Below, in pieces: positions 44,001 through 56,450 of a DNA stretch of 64,000 nucleotides (its first letter is position 1; every line of letters starts with the position of its first letter). The notes below the pieces were generated by a model, which saw nothing but the letters and a program-made list of their open reading frames with translations, searched no databases and was not told the origin of the DNA. Both the position numbers and the translations under genes were made by a program. The DNA comes from Eutreptiella sp. 'Long Island Sound 2002' (lineage: Eukaryota; Euglenozoa; Euglenophyceae; Eutreptiales; Eutreptiaceae): NCBI GenBank assembly GCA_964036045.1, contig OZ038379.1:82484562-82548561 (forward strand), in the 5' to 3' direction.

Positions 44001-47000
44001 ATTATTGCATACCTCCGTGAATTGTTTACCCCCTTTAGCGAATTATTTCACACCTCCGTGAGTTATTTACCCCCCTCCGCAAATCATTTGATACCTGCGT
44101 GAATTGTTTGACCCCTCCGGGAATTATTTCATACCTCCCTCAATTGTTTAACCCCCTCCGCGAATTGTTTCATACCTCCGTGAATTATTTACCCCCCTCC
44201 GTGAATTATTTGATACCTCCATGAATTATTTACCCCCCTCCGCAAATTATTTGATACCTCCGTGAATTATTTACTCGCCTCCGAGAATGATTTCACACCT
44301 CCGAGAATCATTTACCCCCCTCCGCGAATTATCTTCCCCAATGAATTATTTGATACCTCCTTGAATTCTTTACCCCCCTGCGCGAATTATTTGACACCTT
44401 CGTGAATTATTTAACCCCCCCTTGAATTATTTGACACCTCTGCGAATTATTTACCCCCCTCCGCGAATTGTTTGATACCTCCGTGAATTGCTTATTCCCC
44501 TCTGCGAATGATTTGATACTTCCGTGAATTGTTTAACCCCCTCTGTGAATTGTTTCATACCTCCGTGAATTGTTCACCCCCCTCCGCGAATTTTTTTCAC
44601 ACCTCTGTGAATTATTCAACCCCCCTCCGCGAATTTTTTGATACCTCCGTGAATTGTTTAACCCCCTCCGTGAATTATTTCACACCTCCGCGAGTTATTT
44701 CAACCCCCCCCGAGAATTATTTGATACCTCCGTGAATTGGTTAACCCCCTCCGTGAATTATCTCATACCTCCGTGAATTGTTTACCCTCCTCCGTGAAAT
44801 ATTTCACACCTCCGTGAATTGTTTACCCCCCTCGCGAATTATTTGATACCTCCGTGAATTGGTTAACCCCGTCCGTGAATTATCTCATACCTCCGTGAAT
44901 TTTTTACCCTCCTCCGTGAATTATTACACACCCCCGTGAATTGTTTACCCCCCTCCGTGAATTATTTCACACCTCCATGAATTATTTTGTACCTCCGTGA
45001 ATGGTTTACCACCTTGACGAATTATTTCATACCTCTGTGAATTATTTACCCCCCTCCGCGAATTATTTCACACCTCCGTGAATTATTTAACCCCCAGGTG
45101 AATTATTTGATACCTCCGTGAATTGTTTACCCCCCTCCGCAAATTCTTTCATACCTCCGTGAATTATTACCCCCCTCCATAAATTATTTCACACCTCCAT
45201 AAATTCTTTACGCCCTCCGCGAATTATTTGATACCTGCGTGAATAGTCGAACCCCCCCCCCGTGAATCATTTCACACCTCCGTGAATTATTTAACCCCCC
45301 CGTGAATTTTTTCCTACCTCCGTGAAGTGTTTACCCCCCTTGGCCAATTATTTCATACCTCTGTGAATTATTTACCCCCCTTCGTGAATTATTTCACACC
45401 TCCGTGAATTGTTTACCCCCCTCCCTGAATTATTTCACACCTCCGTGAATTATATACCCCCCTCCGCGAATTATTTCACACCTCCGTGAATCTTTCAACC
45501 CCCTCCGCAAATCATCGCACATCTCCGTGAATTATTTAACCCCCTCCATGAATTATTTGATACCTCAGTAAACTATTTACCCCCCTCCATGAATTATTTG
45601 ATACCTCCTTCAATTTTTTACCCCCCTCCATGAATTATTTCACACCTCGTTGAATTATTTACCCCCCTATGTGACGTATTTCACACCTCCGTGAATTGTT
45701 TACCCCCCTCCGCGAATTCTTTCACACCTCCGTGAATTATTTAACCCCCCCGTGAATTATTTGATACCTCCGTGAATTCTTTACCCCCCTCCGCGAATCG
45801 TTTGATACCTCCGTGAATTGCCGTACCGCCTCCGTGAATTGTTTCATACCTCTGTGAATTGTTCAGCCCCCTACGTGAATTATTTCAGACCTCCGTGAAT
45901 TCTTTGATACCTCCGTGAATCGTTTACCCTCTTCTGTGAATTATTTCATACCTCCCTGAATTTTTTACCCCCCCCGTAAATTATTCACACCTGCGTGAAT
46001 TATTTACCCCTTTCCGCGAATTATTTCACACCTCAGTGAATTGTTCAAATCCCCCGGTGAATTATTTGATACCTCCGCTCATTGTTTACCCCTCTCCGTG
46101 AATTGTTTGATACCTCCGTGAATTGTTTACCCCCCTCCGTGAATTACGTCACACCTCGGTGAATTGTTTACCCCCCTCGGCGAATTATTTCACACCTCCG
46201 TGAATTGTTTAACCCCCTCCGCGAATTATTTCATACCTCCGTGAATCGTTTACCCTCCACCACGAATCATGTGATGCCTCCGTGAATTATTTACCCCCCC
46301 CCGGCTATTATTTCGCACCCCCTTAAATATTTTCATACCTCTCTAAATTTTTTACCCCCCTCCGCGAATGATTTCACACATCTGGGAATTATTTACCCCC
46401 CTCCGTGAATTATTTCACACCTCCGTGAATTCTTTACCCGCTTCCGCGAATTGTTTGATACCTCCGTGAATTGTTTAACCCCCTCCGTGAATTATTACAT
46501 ACCTCCCTAAATTGTTTACCACCCTGCGCGAATTATTTCCTCCCTCCGTGAATTATTCACCCCCCTCCGTGAATGATTTCACACCTCCGTGAATTATTTA
46601 CCCCCCTCCCGAATTATTTGATATCTCCGTGAATTATTCACCCCCTTCCGTGAATTTTTTCACACCTCCGTGAATTATTTACCCCCCTCCGCGGATTATT
46701 TCACCCCTCCGTGAACTGTTTAACCCCCTCCATGAATTATTTGATACCTCCGTGAATTATTTACCTTCCCCGGTGAATCATTTGACACCTCCGTGAAATA
46801 TTTACCCCCCTCCGTGAATTATTTCACACCCCCGTGAATTACTTATCCCACTCCGTGAATTATTTCACATCTCCGTGAATTCTTTAAACCCCCCCGGTGA
46901 ATTTTTCGATACCTCCGTGAATTGTTTACCCCCCCTGTGAATTATTTCATACCTCTGTGAATTATTTACCCCCCTCCGCCAATTATTTGATACCTCCTTG

Positions 47001-47373
47001 AATTGTTTATCCCCTTCCGTGAATTATTTCACACCTCCGTGAATGGTTTAACCCTCTCCGCGAATCATTTGATACCTTTGTGAATTATTTACCCTTCTCA
47101 GTGAATTATCTTACACCTTCGTGAATTGTTTACCCCCCTCCGTGAATTATATCATACCTCCGTGAATTATTTACCCCCCTCCGTGAATGATTTCACACCT
47201 CCGTGAATTATTTACCCCCCTCCGCGACTCATTTGATACCTCCGTGAATTGTTTAACCCCCTCCGTGAATTATTTTACACCTCCGTGAATTGTTTAACCC
47301 CCTCCATGAATTATTTCATACCTCCGTGAATTTTTTACCCCCCTCCACGAATTATTTCATACGTCCGTGAATT
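41086..47373 (+). repeat. 41-bp dimeric satellite array (satellite 2)
   Basis: About 150 dimers fill 6.3 kb. The 41-bp unit is two 20-21-bp monomers, TCCGTGAATTATTTACCCCC(C) and TCCGTGAATTATTTCACACC (or GATACC), that alternate. The second monomer contains the small inverted repeat GTGAA-TTAT-TTCAC. Units are more diverged than in satellite 1 (frequent TCCGCGAATT, ATTGTTTA and ATTTTTTA variants, some indels), pointing to an older or less homogenised array. No gene is present; short open frames through it are incidental. Confidence 0.97.
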
Positions 47374-47509
47374 GTGTGGTGCCCCATGCCCCTTCTTCCC
47401 ACGGAATATGTTACCACCTTTCTCCCACCAACCTCACCAGTCAGGTGAAGAACTTGTCTGTGCACTTGACCTTAGCGTGTTTGACCCAGATACCGCTACC
47501 TCTCCTCTG

Positions 47510-47945
47510 CTAGCCTCTGAGCTGCAGGAGTTGCCCCTTGGTCTCTGGCTGCAGCGCCTCGACCAGGGGCATCCCTCATCCCCCAACCCACCTACTGCTG
47601 GGCCTGAAGCCGCAGAAGTTGGCCCTTGGTCCCTGGCCGCAGCGCCTCGACCGAGGTTGTCATCCATCCCCCAACCCACCCACTGCAGGCCGCCGAGCCG
47701 CAGAAGTTTCACCTTGGTACCTGGCCGCCGCGCCTCGACCTCGGTCGTCGTCCATCCCCCACCCCACCCACTTCAAGCCGTCGAGCCGCAGTATTTTGCC
47801 CGCGGTCGTTGGCCGCCGCGCCTCGACCAGGGTCCTCATACATCCCCCAACCCACCTACTGCTAGCCCTTGAGGCGCACAAGTTTGCCCTTCGTCCCTGG
47901 CCGCCGCGCCTCGACCCGGGTCTTCGTTCATCTCCCAAGCCACGC
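47510..47945 (+). repeat. 88-bp minisatellite at the 5' side of element copy B
   Basis: About five copies, with AGCCGCAG landmarks at 47,609, 47,697 and 47,785 and a variant at 47,872. Units read CCGCAGAAGTT, TTGGT-CCTGGCCGC, GCGCCTCGACC and CATCCCCCAACCCACC. 88 is not a multiple of three, so the open frames crossing it are not coding. The array stands 140 bp after the end of satellite 2. Confidence 0.9.
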
Positions 47946-48239
47946 AGTGGCATCAAGTTGGCCCGCGCAAGAAGCCAAGGAGGAAGCAGCCAACCACTTC
48001 AAGTATCGGGGTCCAGGTCCGGATCGCCCTCCTGAGTAGTGGTCACCAACAAGTGCCCACCGACCTGCACCTTGTGGGCCACGCAAGAGGCCACAACCTT
48101 TAACAGTTGTGAGGTAGCCTCCTACAAATGGCCCAACATCAGGAATGGCCCCCCAGGGACACCATGGAAGCTGCTTAGATGAAAATGGGCTTCCGTCTAG
48201 CCTTGGGCCACGCAGGGTGGCATGCCCCACCATAACAAG

Positions 48240-49261
48240 AGGCCATCTATTACAGGAAGTTGGCACGGCACATGGCGACATGTGCCCTGGATGTCATCCA
48301 TACCCCCGGACTTGCAGCACCATGCCGCCTGATGTACAGCCAAGAGGGCAGTCCAAAATGCACACGGGAGGACGGAGGTGCTGTTGTGGAATACCGTACG
48401 GTAGCCTCAAAATTGTGGGAGCGGATAAAACAGTATGAGCAGGACTGTGGGAAAGTGGGTGGTCGACGAGGGGCCATTTCTGGACACCCCATCATCGTTT
48501 GCAAACTCGCTTGGATGGAGGCTTGGAATCACATTGTGTACGCCCTGCCACTCGTGGACTCATGGCCATTCTAGAGAGGGGAGACCAAGTACCCCACACC
48601 CGCTGTAGAGAAGATGTATGTAGCTGGGGTACGGAGACAACCCTTGGGCCGAATGCAGCACTTTTGGCCACAGGCAGCAAGTGCAGCACGGCCATTCACA
48701 AGTGATTTGGTGGCACTTGCGAGCCGCCGGAACTCACTGTTGCCGGCCGACGGGAAGGGTTTCAAAGCATAGGGGACCCCAGGATCCGGGGCTGGTCGAC
48801 AGAGAGTGTCGTTGCCAGCTGGTGGCACACGTGCGACTGGACAGGGGACCCCTCGACTTGGGGGCAGTCGACGAAGCTGGCTGTTGCCGGGAAGTTCAAG
48901 TTTTACTTGGAGTCCCGGACCTCAACCCAGCGTTCCACCCAATCCAGCTCCTGTGACGGTGCGACTGACTAGACCGCAACAGTTCGACCAAGAATTGATG
49001 CAAACGTGCCATGGCATTGCCCGGTGTGTCCGCATTGCGATGCAAGGCTTGGGGGAGCTATGGCGACACCCCTCGTCAGAGGCTAGCCTGGTGGCTGCCT
49101 ATACGGTGGGACGCCACTTTGCAGAGTCCGTGCGGATTCTCATGCAAGAAAGTAGCGATGTGATAGTGAGGTGCACCTGTTTCAGCCCTGAGATACCCCG
49201 CAACCAATTCCGGATACCTCCATGCTGGTGTCCGTGTGGTGAAAAAAGCATGTACAGATGA
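48240..49261 (+). pseudogene. Unrecognised ORF 'a', element copy B
   Basis: Matches ORF a of copy A (15,694-16,715) over its length, including the nucleotide region before it (48,005-48,240 against 15,560-15,700). The frame is open from 48,260 to 49,261 except for a TAG at 48,572, where copy A has TGG, and a TAG at 48,770. The conserved end block is SLVAAYTVGRHFAESV. Function unknown. Confidence 0.6.
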
Positions 49262-49317
49262 TGCTGGGCAGGAGGCCATGGAACTTCTATTGGAAGCAAT
49301 GGCTGAAGCTGGGGTGC

Positions 49318-49690
49318 AACCCCCCCCCCCCCCCTAAGATCCAATGACACCTGACGAGGATCCCCTCAGAGGTGATCCAAGCCAGTCCGACGTCCCAGCC
49401 TGTGCGCTGCGACTCGGATCCTAAGATACATGTGGTAGTGTCCATTGTGACGAAGGTACACACAGTGATGCAGGTGTTGAGCACCAGGATGATCACATGA
49501 AGGAAGGGGACACAAAGGAGGCCATAGGCCCTCGATCTCATCGTCAGCATGCACACCACCCGCAACACCGGGTGCACCCTGGGGTCCACATTGCAGCGAA
49601 CAGGCTAGACTGTCGGACTCATTGGATCACCTCTGCGGGGATCCTGGTGAGCAGTCATAGGGGTTAAGGCGGGGGGGGGGGGGGTTGGGG
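49318..49690. repeat. Inverted repeat with about 100-bp arms
   Basis: Left arm about 49,318-49,418, starting with a C run, then GAGGATCCCCTCAGAGGTGAT, CCAAGCCAGTCCGAC and GCCTGTGCGCTGC. Right arm about 49,590-49,690 is its imperfect complement and ends in a matching G run. About 170 bp separate the arms. It lies in the linker between ORF a and the OTU-like region, where copy A has the 132-bp direct repeats, and the arm sequence corresponds to part of that repeat unit. Confidence 0.7.
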
Positions 49691-49716
49691 GGGGGCATTG
49701 CTGTGCATCACCAGGG

Positions 49717-51281
49717 ATGCCAGCTGTGCCTAGAGACGTAATGGAAAACACAGGTCCGGGTGCTGCACAAGAATGCCTAACCCCACATTCCGGTTGTGGT
49801 GCTGAGTCACTGTCTGATCAGGGATCGCCTGTGCCCCTAGCACAACGCCGACCACAAGTTTTGTTAAGTGGGCAAGATAGTGAAATGTCATCCCCGAATA
49901 TGCATAGCAGTTTGGGGACTGCATGCACTGTCATGGTACCTAGTCAGTCCAGCAGAGATGGCTCACAGCTGAGCAACAGCCCCCCCTCAGGCAAGAAAGC
50001 AATGCCTAGGGATCCCAACCCCATGCCTGCTGCAAAGCGTGTGCAGTTAGGGTGGACCAGGCCGCAGCAATTGTTATTGACAATCCTGACCACAAGGTTA
50101 AGGTGGATAGAATGAAGGCTAAGGCCTGTAGGGATCTGCCTACCATCCGGCAACTGAAGTTACGGTTGGCGCCCGATGAGTATATCGCTGCTTCATGTCT
50201 CTTTTATGCAGCTGCCCTCACAGCCTCCATGCGCTCCTCAGTCAAACCCCCTTCACCGGTGTGGACCTGCGAGTTCAGGCAACCATAATGTACAGGGAAC
50301 GGTGTGGCATAGAGGTGAAAGAGAGCGCTCTAAGTGTCTGTAGGGCCCTAGAAGTGGATAACTGGGACGAGAGGCCATGGGGGGGACTGCCACACCATTA
50401 TCAACATGTGGCCACGCACATCGATGGGAAGGTTGTGTTGTTGCGTACAAACACACCAAACATGATGGATTCAAGGTTTGGCCCCTACACTACTGTGACG
50501 TCTGCTGCAGTTTGGAGTCCGGGTATGGTAGAAGCCAAAGTGTACCATACGATCGAGGAGATGGAGGAAGCTTGTGAACAAGCATGCGCGATCGTCATTG
50601 GTGAGGCCGAGCGTTATGGGCGCAGGCGGGGAGGACATTACCGAGGCGCCAGCTATGACCGCTCGTTGAAGGTAGCACTTTTGTGTGTCTTGCATGGCAT
50701 AATGGGGACACTGGTGTACACAAGAGAGACGTTAGGGCAGTTCTCCTTGCGAAGGTTGCAGTTGGGTGTCGGTGGGAGCAAAGGGCATACGGCGAAAGGG
50801 GATTGTCACCGTTCATGGCTTGTGCAGGGGACACAGGAGCATGGCCCCCTTGTGATGATGGTGCACCACATTGCAAGGGAGTTGGTGCCAGAGTGGTTCA
50901 TGTGGAGTACAATACAGCTGTCATGCAATGAGACGACAGCTTCCCATCAACATCGTTTTGATAGTACCCCATGGTCAGCAGTCTTCTCCACGGGGCACCA
51001 CGTGGGTGGTGAGATCGGGTTGGAAGAGGGAAGGCGTCGGCAGTGGACCGCGTGGAAGACCAAGGAGAAGGCAGTGCCCAGATGGCATGAACGGTGCGCG
51101 CAATAGGTACCTTGTCGATAGGCAACCTGTAGTGGTCCGCACTGGGGCATGGCATGCTACTTGCCCATGGGAAGGGGACAGGCGATTGGTGGTGCTTTAC
51201 GGCCGTGGAGAATGGCAGAGTTTGCGTCCATCGCACCGCAAGTTCTTGCACCTACATGCCTTCCGCCTACCTGCAGGTTAG
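49717..51281 (+). pseudogene. Linker, OTU-like and dioxygenase-like regions, copy B
   Basis: Linker: CLTPHSGCGAE and SPVPLAQRR match CLTPAARDGG and SPVPLAQKP of copy A. OTU-like part: ASCLFYAAALTASM (about 50,190-50,230; a frame change follows), GGLPHHYQHVATHI, and GGHYRGASYD (about 50,633-50,662). Dioxygenase-like part: WSTIQLSCNETTASHQHRFD, PWSAVFSTGHHVGGEI (about 50,968-51,015), then in another frame AWHATCPWEGDRRLVVLYG (51,148-51,204) and HAFRLPAG before TAG 51,279. The two dioxygenase halves are uninterrupted here, which proves that the 607-bp element in copy A is an insertion. CAG^GTTAGT at 51,274-51,282 would serve as a 5' splice site. Confidence 0.55.
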
Positions 51282-52200
51282 TGGCGGTCCGCAAGGTGGA
51301 GCACGGCAACGGCCATGTGGCCTGGCGAACCCCCCACGTCACACTTGGTGATGGCTTGGTACAACATTGCAATGCCTCCTGCTGGCCTCTGGTGGATAGG
51401 AGGCCTTCCATGATGAGTGCCCAGATGATGTGGCGGTGTGGGCTACACTTTGGGGTGACATTGTGGCAAGTACGACAGGTGTTGTGTACCATCCAAATGC
51501 CATTGCACGCCTCTTGGCGGATGAGTGGCAGCCAACTGTTACTATGTGCCAGTGTAGTGGTCGGTGTCAATGTGTCACGAGGGCTCCCAAGTTTGAGTGG
51601 ATGCAGCAGTCCGAGATGGCTGAGTGTTGGAAGCACTTGGTACCGAAGCTAGTTCGTGCTGGTGTTCGTTCTCTGTCTGACTGCTTGTCCCATTAGCAAT
51701 GGTGGCAGCGGTGCCTAGTATGTGACAAGAAAGTCCTCCAAGCTGGAGGTGAGTTGGCAATGGCTACCCAAGTGTTGCATGTTACTAACTAGGGCCAAAG
51801 CGTGCGGGTGCGAATGAGGGAGGGAATGAGGGGCCGTTCGTTGGGCCGCCCTTCAAACGCCCCCCCATGTGGCTGTGGGGGGGATCTCCAAGAGGCCATT
51901 GTACTAGCGTCACTGGTGTTCAACAAGTGGGCTCCACTAAATGTCCACAATCAACAGCTTCATAGCTTGACTGTGGATCACGAGTTTGTGAATGTCAACG
52001 GGTACCATTGGTCCCTCCCGGCCATGGTGCCACACATTGGAGTAACTAGGGAGGAAGGGCACTTTGTTGTTCACATTTTGGTTCGCGATGAGTGGTGGTT
52101 GTGTGATGATGCGTCAGTGACCAAGGAACCGTCCCCATCCAATTCGCGAAAGGTGACATTCCTATTGTATGAGCGCACTCCCACAGAGATGGTGCGTCTG
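51282..52200 (+). pseudogene. USP-like ubiquitin hydrolase region, copy B
   Basis: In the frame following the dioxygenase, the Cys box reads TW-stop-WLGTTLQCLLLASGG: the catalytic Cys codon of copy A (TGT) is TGA here (51,349-51,351). Further in-frame TAGs are at 51,397, 51,694 and 51,790, opposite His, Glu and Gln of copy A. The finger CQCSGRCQC and the His box GHFVVHILVRDEWWLCDD (His at 52,060) with FLLYER are preserved. As a deubiquitinase this copy is dead. Confidence 0.6.
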
Positions 52201-55200
52201 TCACAAGGCGGTTCACAAAGGGGTGCCTGCAATCGTGGTGCACGTGATTCGCCCTCTCAGTCTGCAGCAACAACTGTCGACAGGCATGTCCGGAGCATGC
52301 CGAGTAACACCCCGTTGCCAGCCATGGCGCTGGCAACCGGTGGCCCAGAGTCGACCAACCACATTGGGGAAGCACAGCCCTCCGCCTCGCAGTCTGCAGC
52401 ACCAACTGTCGACAAGCATGCCCCGAGTGTGCCAAGTAACACCCAGTTGGCAGCCATGGCGCTGCCAACGGATGACCACGCATATACCACACATGTGGGG
52501 GATGCGCAGCCCACCGCCGAGTTTATTGAAGCCGTGGCAAAGACTGTACAAAACCAAAGGGTACGGGTGAAACAGCATTTGCAGGTCCGTGTGCAAGCCC
52601 GCCAGGTTCATCTCCGGGCACGTCATGAGAAGGAGTGGGATGAGAGGCATGCGGGATAGGGCATGTCACACCTGTCTGTTGCCGAGTCCATAGAACAGGA
52701 TAGAGCCCGATCTGTTGCATTGGCAGCAACGGGGAGCAATGCTTTTTCTATGATGATGGGGGCAGCCCCCAAGCAACAAACAGCAGGGGCAAAGACACTG
52801 CAAGCCTTTGTGGATGGGCATTGGCAGTTGCAGTTCGCTGTTGAAGGGGGTGTAATGTGCATATGTTGTGCATGGGCTGCTCAAACGGATTGTCCTGGGG
52901 TGAAGCGGCCACCGAAGGCTGCTGCACCCTTGGTGAATGGAACGTATGGCATGGGCATGTGTATGATGATCGCTGCACCAAAGGGATGGCGTAACGATGT
53001 CTTGGAGGGTCACCTTGGTGTGTCACGTGGCACGACCAGCTGCCGCAGGAAAATTCATAATCCTGGCAGCCACCACTCTGCCGTCGAGGAGAGTTTCCGC
53101 CTGCATTGTGCGGAACGTTTTCGGGCACTGTGCCCCAGTGCATCTGCGTGTGCGCTCAATGTGGCAGAGAAGAGCACTATGTTCATTAGAGGTGAGGGCA
53201 TGGACCTCGGTGTACCTATGACCGACGCGGTGGCAGGCATTTTGTCACGCTTGGTGGAGACATACATTGGCCTCCGCATGTGCACATCCATCCGTGCAAT
53301 CAGTGAACGCATTGTGCTGCATTGTGCGTTGACCTCCGAACCGGGCCATCATGCCTCTCGACGATGGATAGTTGAGAAGGCCATGGTCGCAATGCATGGT
53401 GCCATGCAAGATGGTGTGCCAGAGACCCTGCAAAGGGCATTGTTCATTGCCTTGTTGTTGGATGGATCTGACCGGCAACGGCATCACATTAATGAGTATG
53501 CCATCCTGCTCCTCTTCCCAGGCACTGGGCCAGGGGGAATGTGTGAGGCGTTCCTTGGTGTGGTGGATGTGGCTTCGGGGGAGGCACAAGAGGTGACGGC
53601 ACAGGTGGTGGCAGTCCTGCTGTCCTGGATGCCTGACCGTGCCTGGTGGGCTCAGAAGGTTGTGGCTTTTGCTGTGGATCGTGCCTCTAACGTTGGTGTG
53701 CGTGGTGCCACTGCACGACAAGATGTTGATGTGTCGGCAATGGAGCACAATGTGTTTGCCATGCTTGTGAAGTGGTTGTCCTTGCTAACCCCCCTGGGTG
53801 ACCCATGCCATGTGGTCCAGCGCAAGCTAGGCCTTGCCTTGGAGGCTGCCGGCCAAGTGCATGGTGACTACCTGGCAGCTGTGGGTCGCCAACGTGCATT
53901 GTACAACGGTGCGCGCCAGTGGAAGGACCTCGAGAGGTGTGTCCAAAAGCACAGCCGACCCGATACACATAGCGGGTTGCGTTTGATCTCTGCCAGTCAC
54001 CATATCCGCTGGTATGAGGCAAATGCCCATCGCAACAAGGTTCTCTCGGCTAATGTGCCATGGGTGGCGAGGCATTTGGATTCCAAAACGCACCTCACCA
54101 CCAAGGACAGAAGGAGGTTGATGTTTGGGAGGATTGCTAGGATGCAGGTTTGCTGTCATGGGCAGTGGTATATGGAGACATACTACACGGCACACGCAGC
54201 TTCAACAATGTTGCACAGCTGCATGCACCAACAGGTGCCCACTTGACCAAGGCAACCGAAATGTTACAGGCACGGGTGGAAAAGGTAGCGAGGGAGGAGG
54301 GGCCAAGGTGGATACAATTCAAAGAGCAAACTGTCACGGGTGCATGGCATGGCGTTGAATTGGTCCGGTTTGATACCGATGGCGAGAGGTGCACAACCAG
54401 CCCCCCTTTTCGAGCCACAGAGGCACGTGCAGTCACAGACACATTGCTTGCTGGCATGAGGGAGGGACATGGGACCATTGACCCCCGGGGTGTTCTTGCG
54501 TGTGCTGTGTTGCTTGACCATGGCCGTTGGCCCGCTCTACCAGCGGCCGATCGAGCCACATTTGGAGTGGATCTGCTGAAGCGGTTCATGGGTACACAGC
54601 ATGCAGAACTGGCAGCTGCGCATGTTAATGCTGCTCATGCATGGGAAGAGTGGGAATCCTTCAAGGAGCATGTCGTTCAAACCTTTGCCAAGACCCCCAT
54701 GTCCCGGATGTGGGAGGCCTTGACGCCGGAGCGGGAGCATCTCCAATGGGTGAATGTTTGGCGTGTTCTGTCATTGTTGCGCACATATTGCCCTGCTGAG
54801 GCTGCTGTTGAGCGTGCCATTTCGTTGCGAGGGAGGTTCACCAGCAGTATGCACGATATGGAGGACACACATGTCCTTAGCATGTGCATGGCTCTGGATT
54901 GTAATCCGCCACCTTTGCGGCAGTGGGTGAAGGGGCAGGCTGTCGAGGTAGCCAGCAAGCAGGCAGCCAGGCACGCTCCGATGTCTGTCCTCGGCATAGG
55001 GTTTCGCTGCGCATTGATCCACGTACATCAGTGGAAGCGGCCATGCTGCAGTGCCTAGAGGGGGAGGCTACAGTGGCAGACAATGGTGACATTTTTCCAT
55101 CTTTTGGGGGGTCGGAGGTGCCACTGGCTTGTCAAGGCGCAACACGCAAACGGGCTGACCGACAAGCCCCGTCTGAGGACACTGAGGACATTGTGGTCGA

Positions 55201-55790
55201 ACCAGATGGTAGTCCTGCTCAGCATGGTGGCAACCATGACTTCTTCACTTTCTGAAGGGGCATGGACTGTGCAGTGTGCGGGCATTCTGTGCGCATCTCT
55301 TGCAACACATGTTTGGTTTGCCACACATGCTTTGTCAAAGATCCAAGACCGTGTGGTGAGGCAGTGGTGCAGGTTGTGGATGATGCAGCCAAGGCTGCTG
55401 AAAATAACAGTGAAGAAGGAGCATTGGCACCATGGAAGTCCAATCCAAAGCGTCTCTTGGCCCGTGCACAGGCCAAGCTGGTATGTGCTGCAAAGGCAGG
55501 CACATTGCGTGACTGGACACGCGCTCCCATCTATGATTGCTTGGGTGCCATGGGTGTGAAGGTGCCATATAACATGAACCGGCGACAAGCCCGAGACATT
55601 GCTATGCAACAAGCATTGCCTTTGCTAGCCCAAATGGATTGGATTGGGTCCCCCCAACGGATCGTGTTACCCGTTCTGCTCCACCACCCAGCAGCTCACA
55701 ACCATGTGCCCAAGTGGCGGTGGATGACATGGACCGACTCATTGATGGATGACACTGTTGGGGTTGCAGTGGTATTGTGCTTTTGCATGC
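52200..55790 (+). pseudogene. hAT-type transposase, element copy B, decayed
   Basis: After a linker with two PAMAL/AAMAL repeats, the transposase aligns to copy A end to end: ALLLDGSDRQRH (about 53,450), AVDRASN (53,671; Gly after the second Asp is Arg), PCHVVQRKLGLALEAAG (53,806), YCPAEAAVERAISLRGRF (about 54,787; identical to copy A), Cys cluster CAVC, CNTC, CHTC (55,270-55,330), and a SAP-like LRDWTRAPIYDCLGAMG. Defects: TAG 52,657 (His in A), a frame change near 54,110, TAG 54,138 (His in A), a frame change near 54,985, and TGA 55,253 (Arg in A). Confidence 0.8.
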
Positions 55791-55859
55791 TTGCTGTGCC
55801 AATCCCCATGGTAACCATGTTCTACTTCTCTGCAGGTACATTCATGGATTAGCAACCAT

Positions 55860-56450
55860 CAGTATGAATTGCATTTTTCATTTTCTGTCCGATGTTGTGC
55901 TCTAACGTTTTCCCATTTTCTTGGTTTATCTTTTCCCAGATTTTCCCCAACCCCCCATTTTCCAAGAAGTTTGGGTGTTTTTTTTGGGGGGGGGGGGGTC
56001 ACTTGTGCCACATTTTTACCGGAATTGCCTTTTCCGCATTTTCAAACCCCATATTTTCCCCAACCCAACCCATCATTTTCTTGAACTGAACGGCTGTGTG
56101 TTTTGGGGGGGGGACCCTTGTATCAGACTTTTCCTAGTGTTCCCTTCTCCACATTTTCCATTCCAGCCTGTTTTCCCTAACCCACCATTTTCTTGAGGTG
56201 AAGTTCCTCTGTGTCTGTTGGGGCTGGGGTACTGCACTTGTATCACCATTTTCTTGTGAAGTTGCTGTGTGTCTTGGAGCGGGGTCTGCACTGTTATCAC
56301 CATTTTCCTGAACTCAAGTTCCTGTGGGGAGGGGGGGGGGGGGGGTTGCACTTTTATCGGACTTTTACTTGGATGTGCTGTAATGTGGGTCCGCAACACG
56401 ACATGCCAAATCAAACTTCAGACGTCAGACTTTATACCCATAGCTGCCGC
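55860..56450 (+). other. 3' tail of element copy B with G tracts
   Basis: No gene. Repeated TTTTCCC-type blocks, five or so G runs (55,985-56,000, 56,105-56,113, 56,331-56,345 and others), and the recurring motif CACTTGTATCA/CACTTTTATCGG-ACTTTT. It ends AACTTCAGACGTCAGACTTT and ATACCCATAGCTG, like copy A. Confidence 0.7.

Noticed and set aside
47372-48035. Open frames across the 88-bp minisatellite as a proline-rich protein
   Set aside because: 88 bp shifts the frame in each unit, so no stable repeat protein is encoded.
51349-51351. Selenocysteine at the USP active site of copy B
   Set aside because: Copy B has several other stops and frameshifts, and no SECIS-like structure was recognised.
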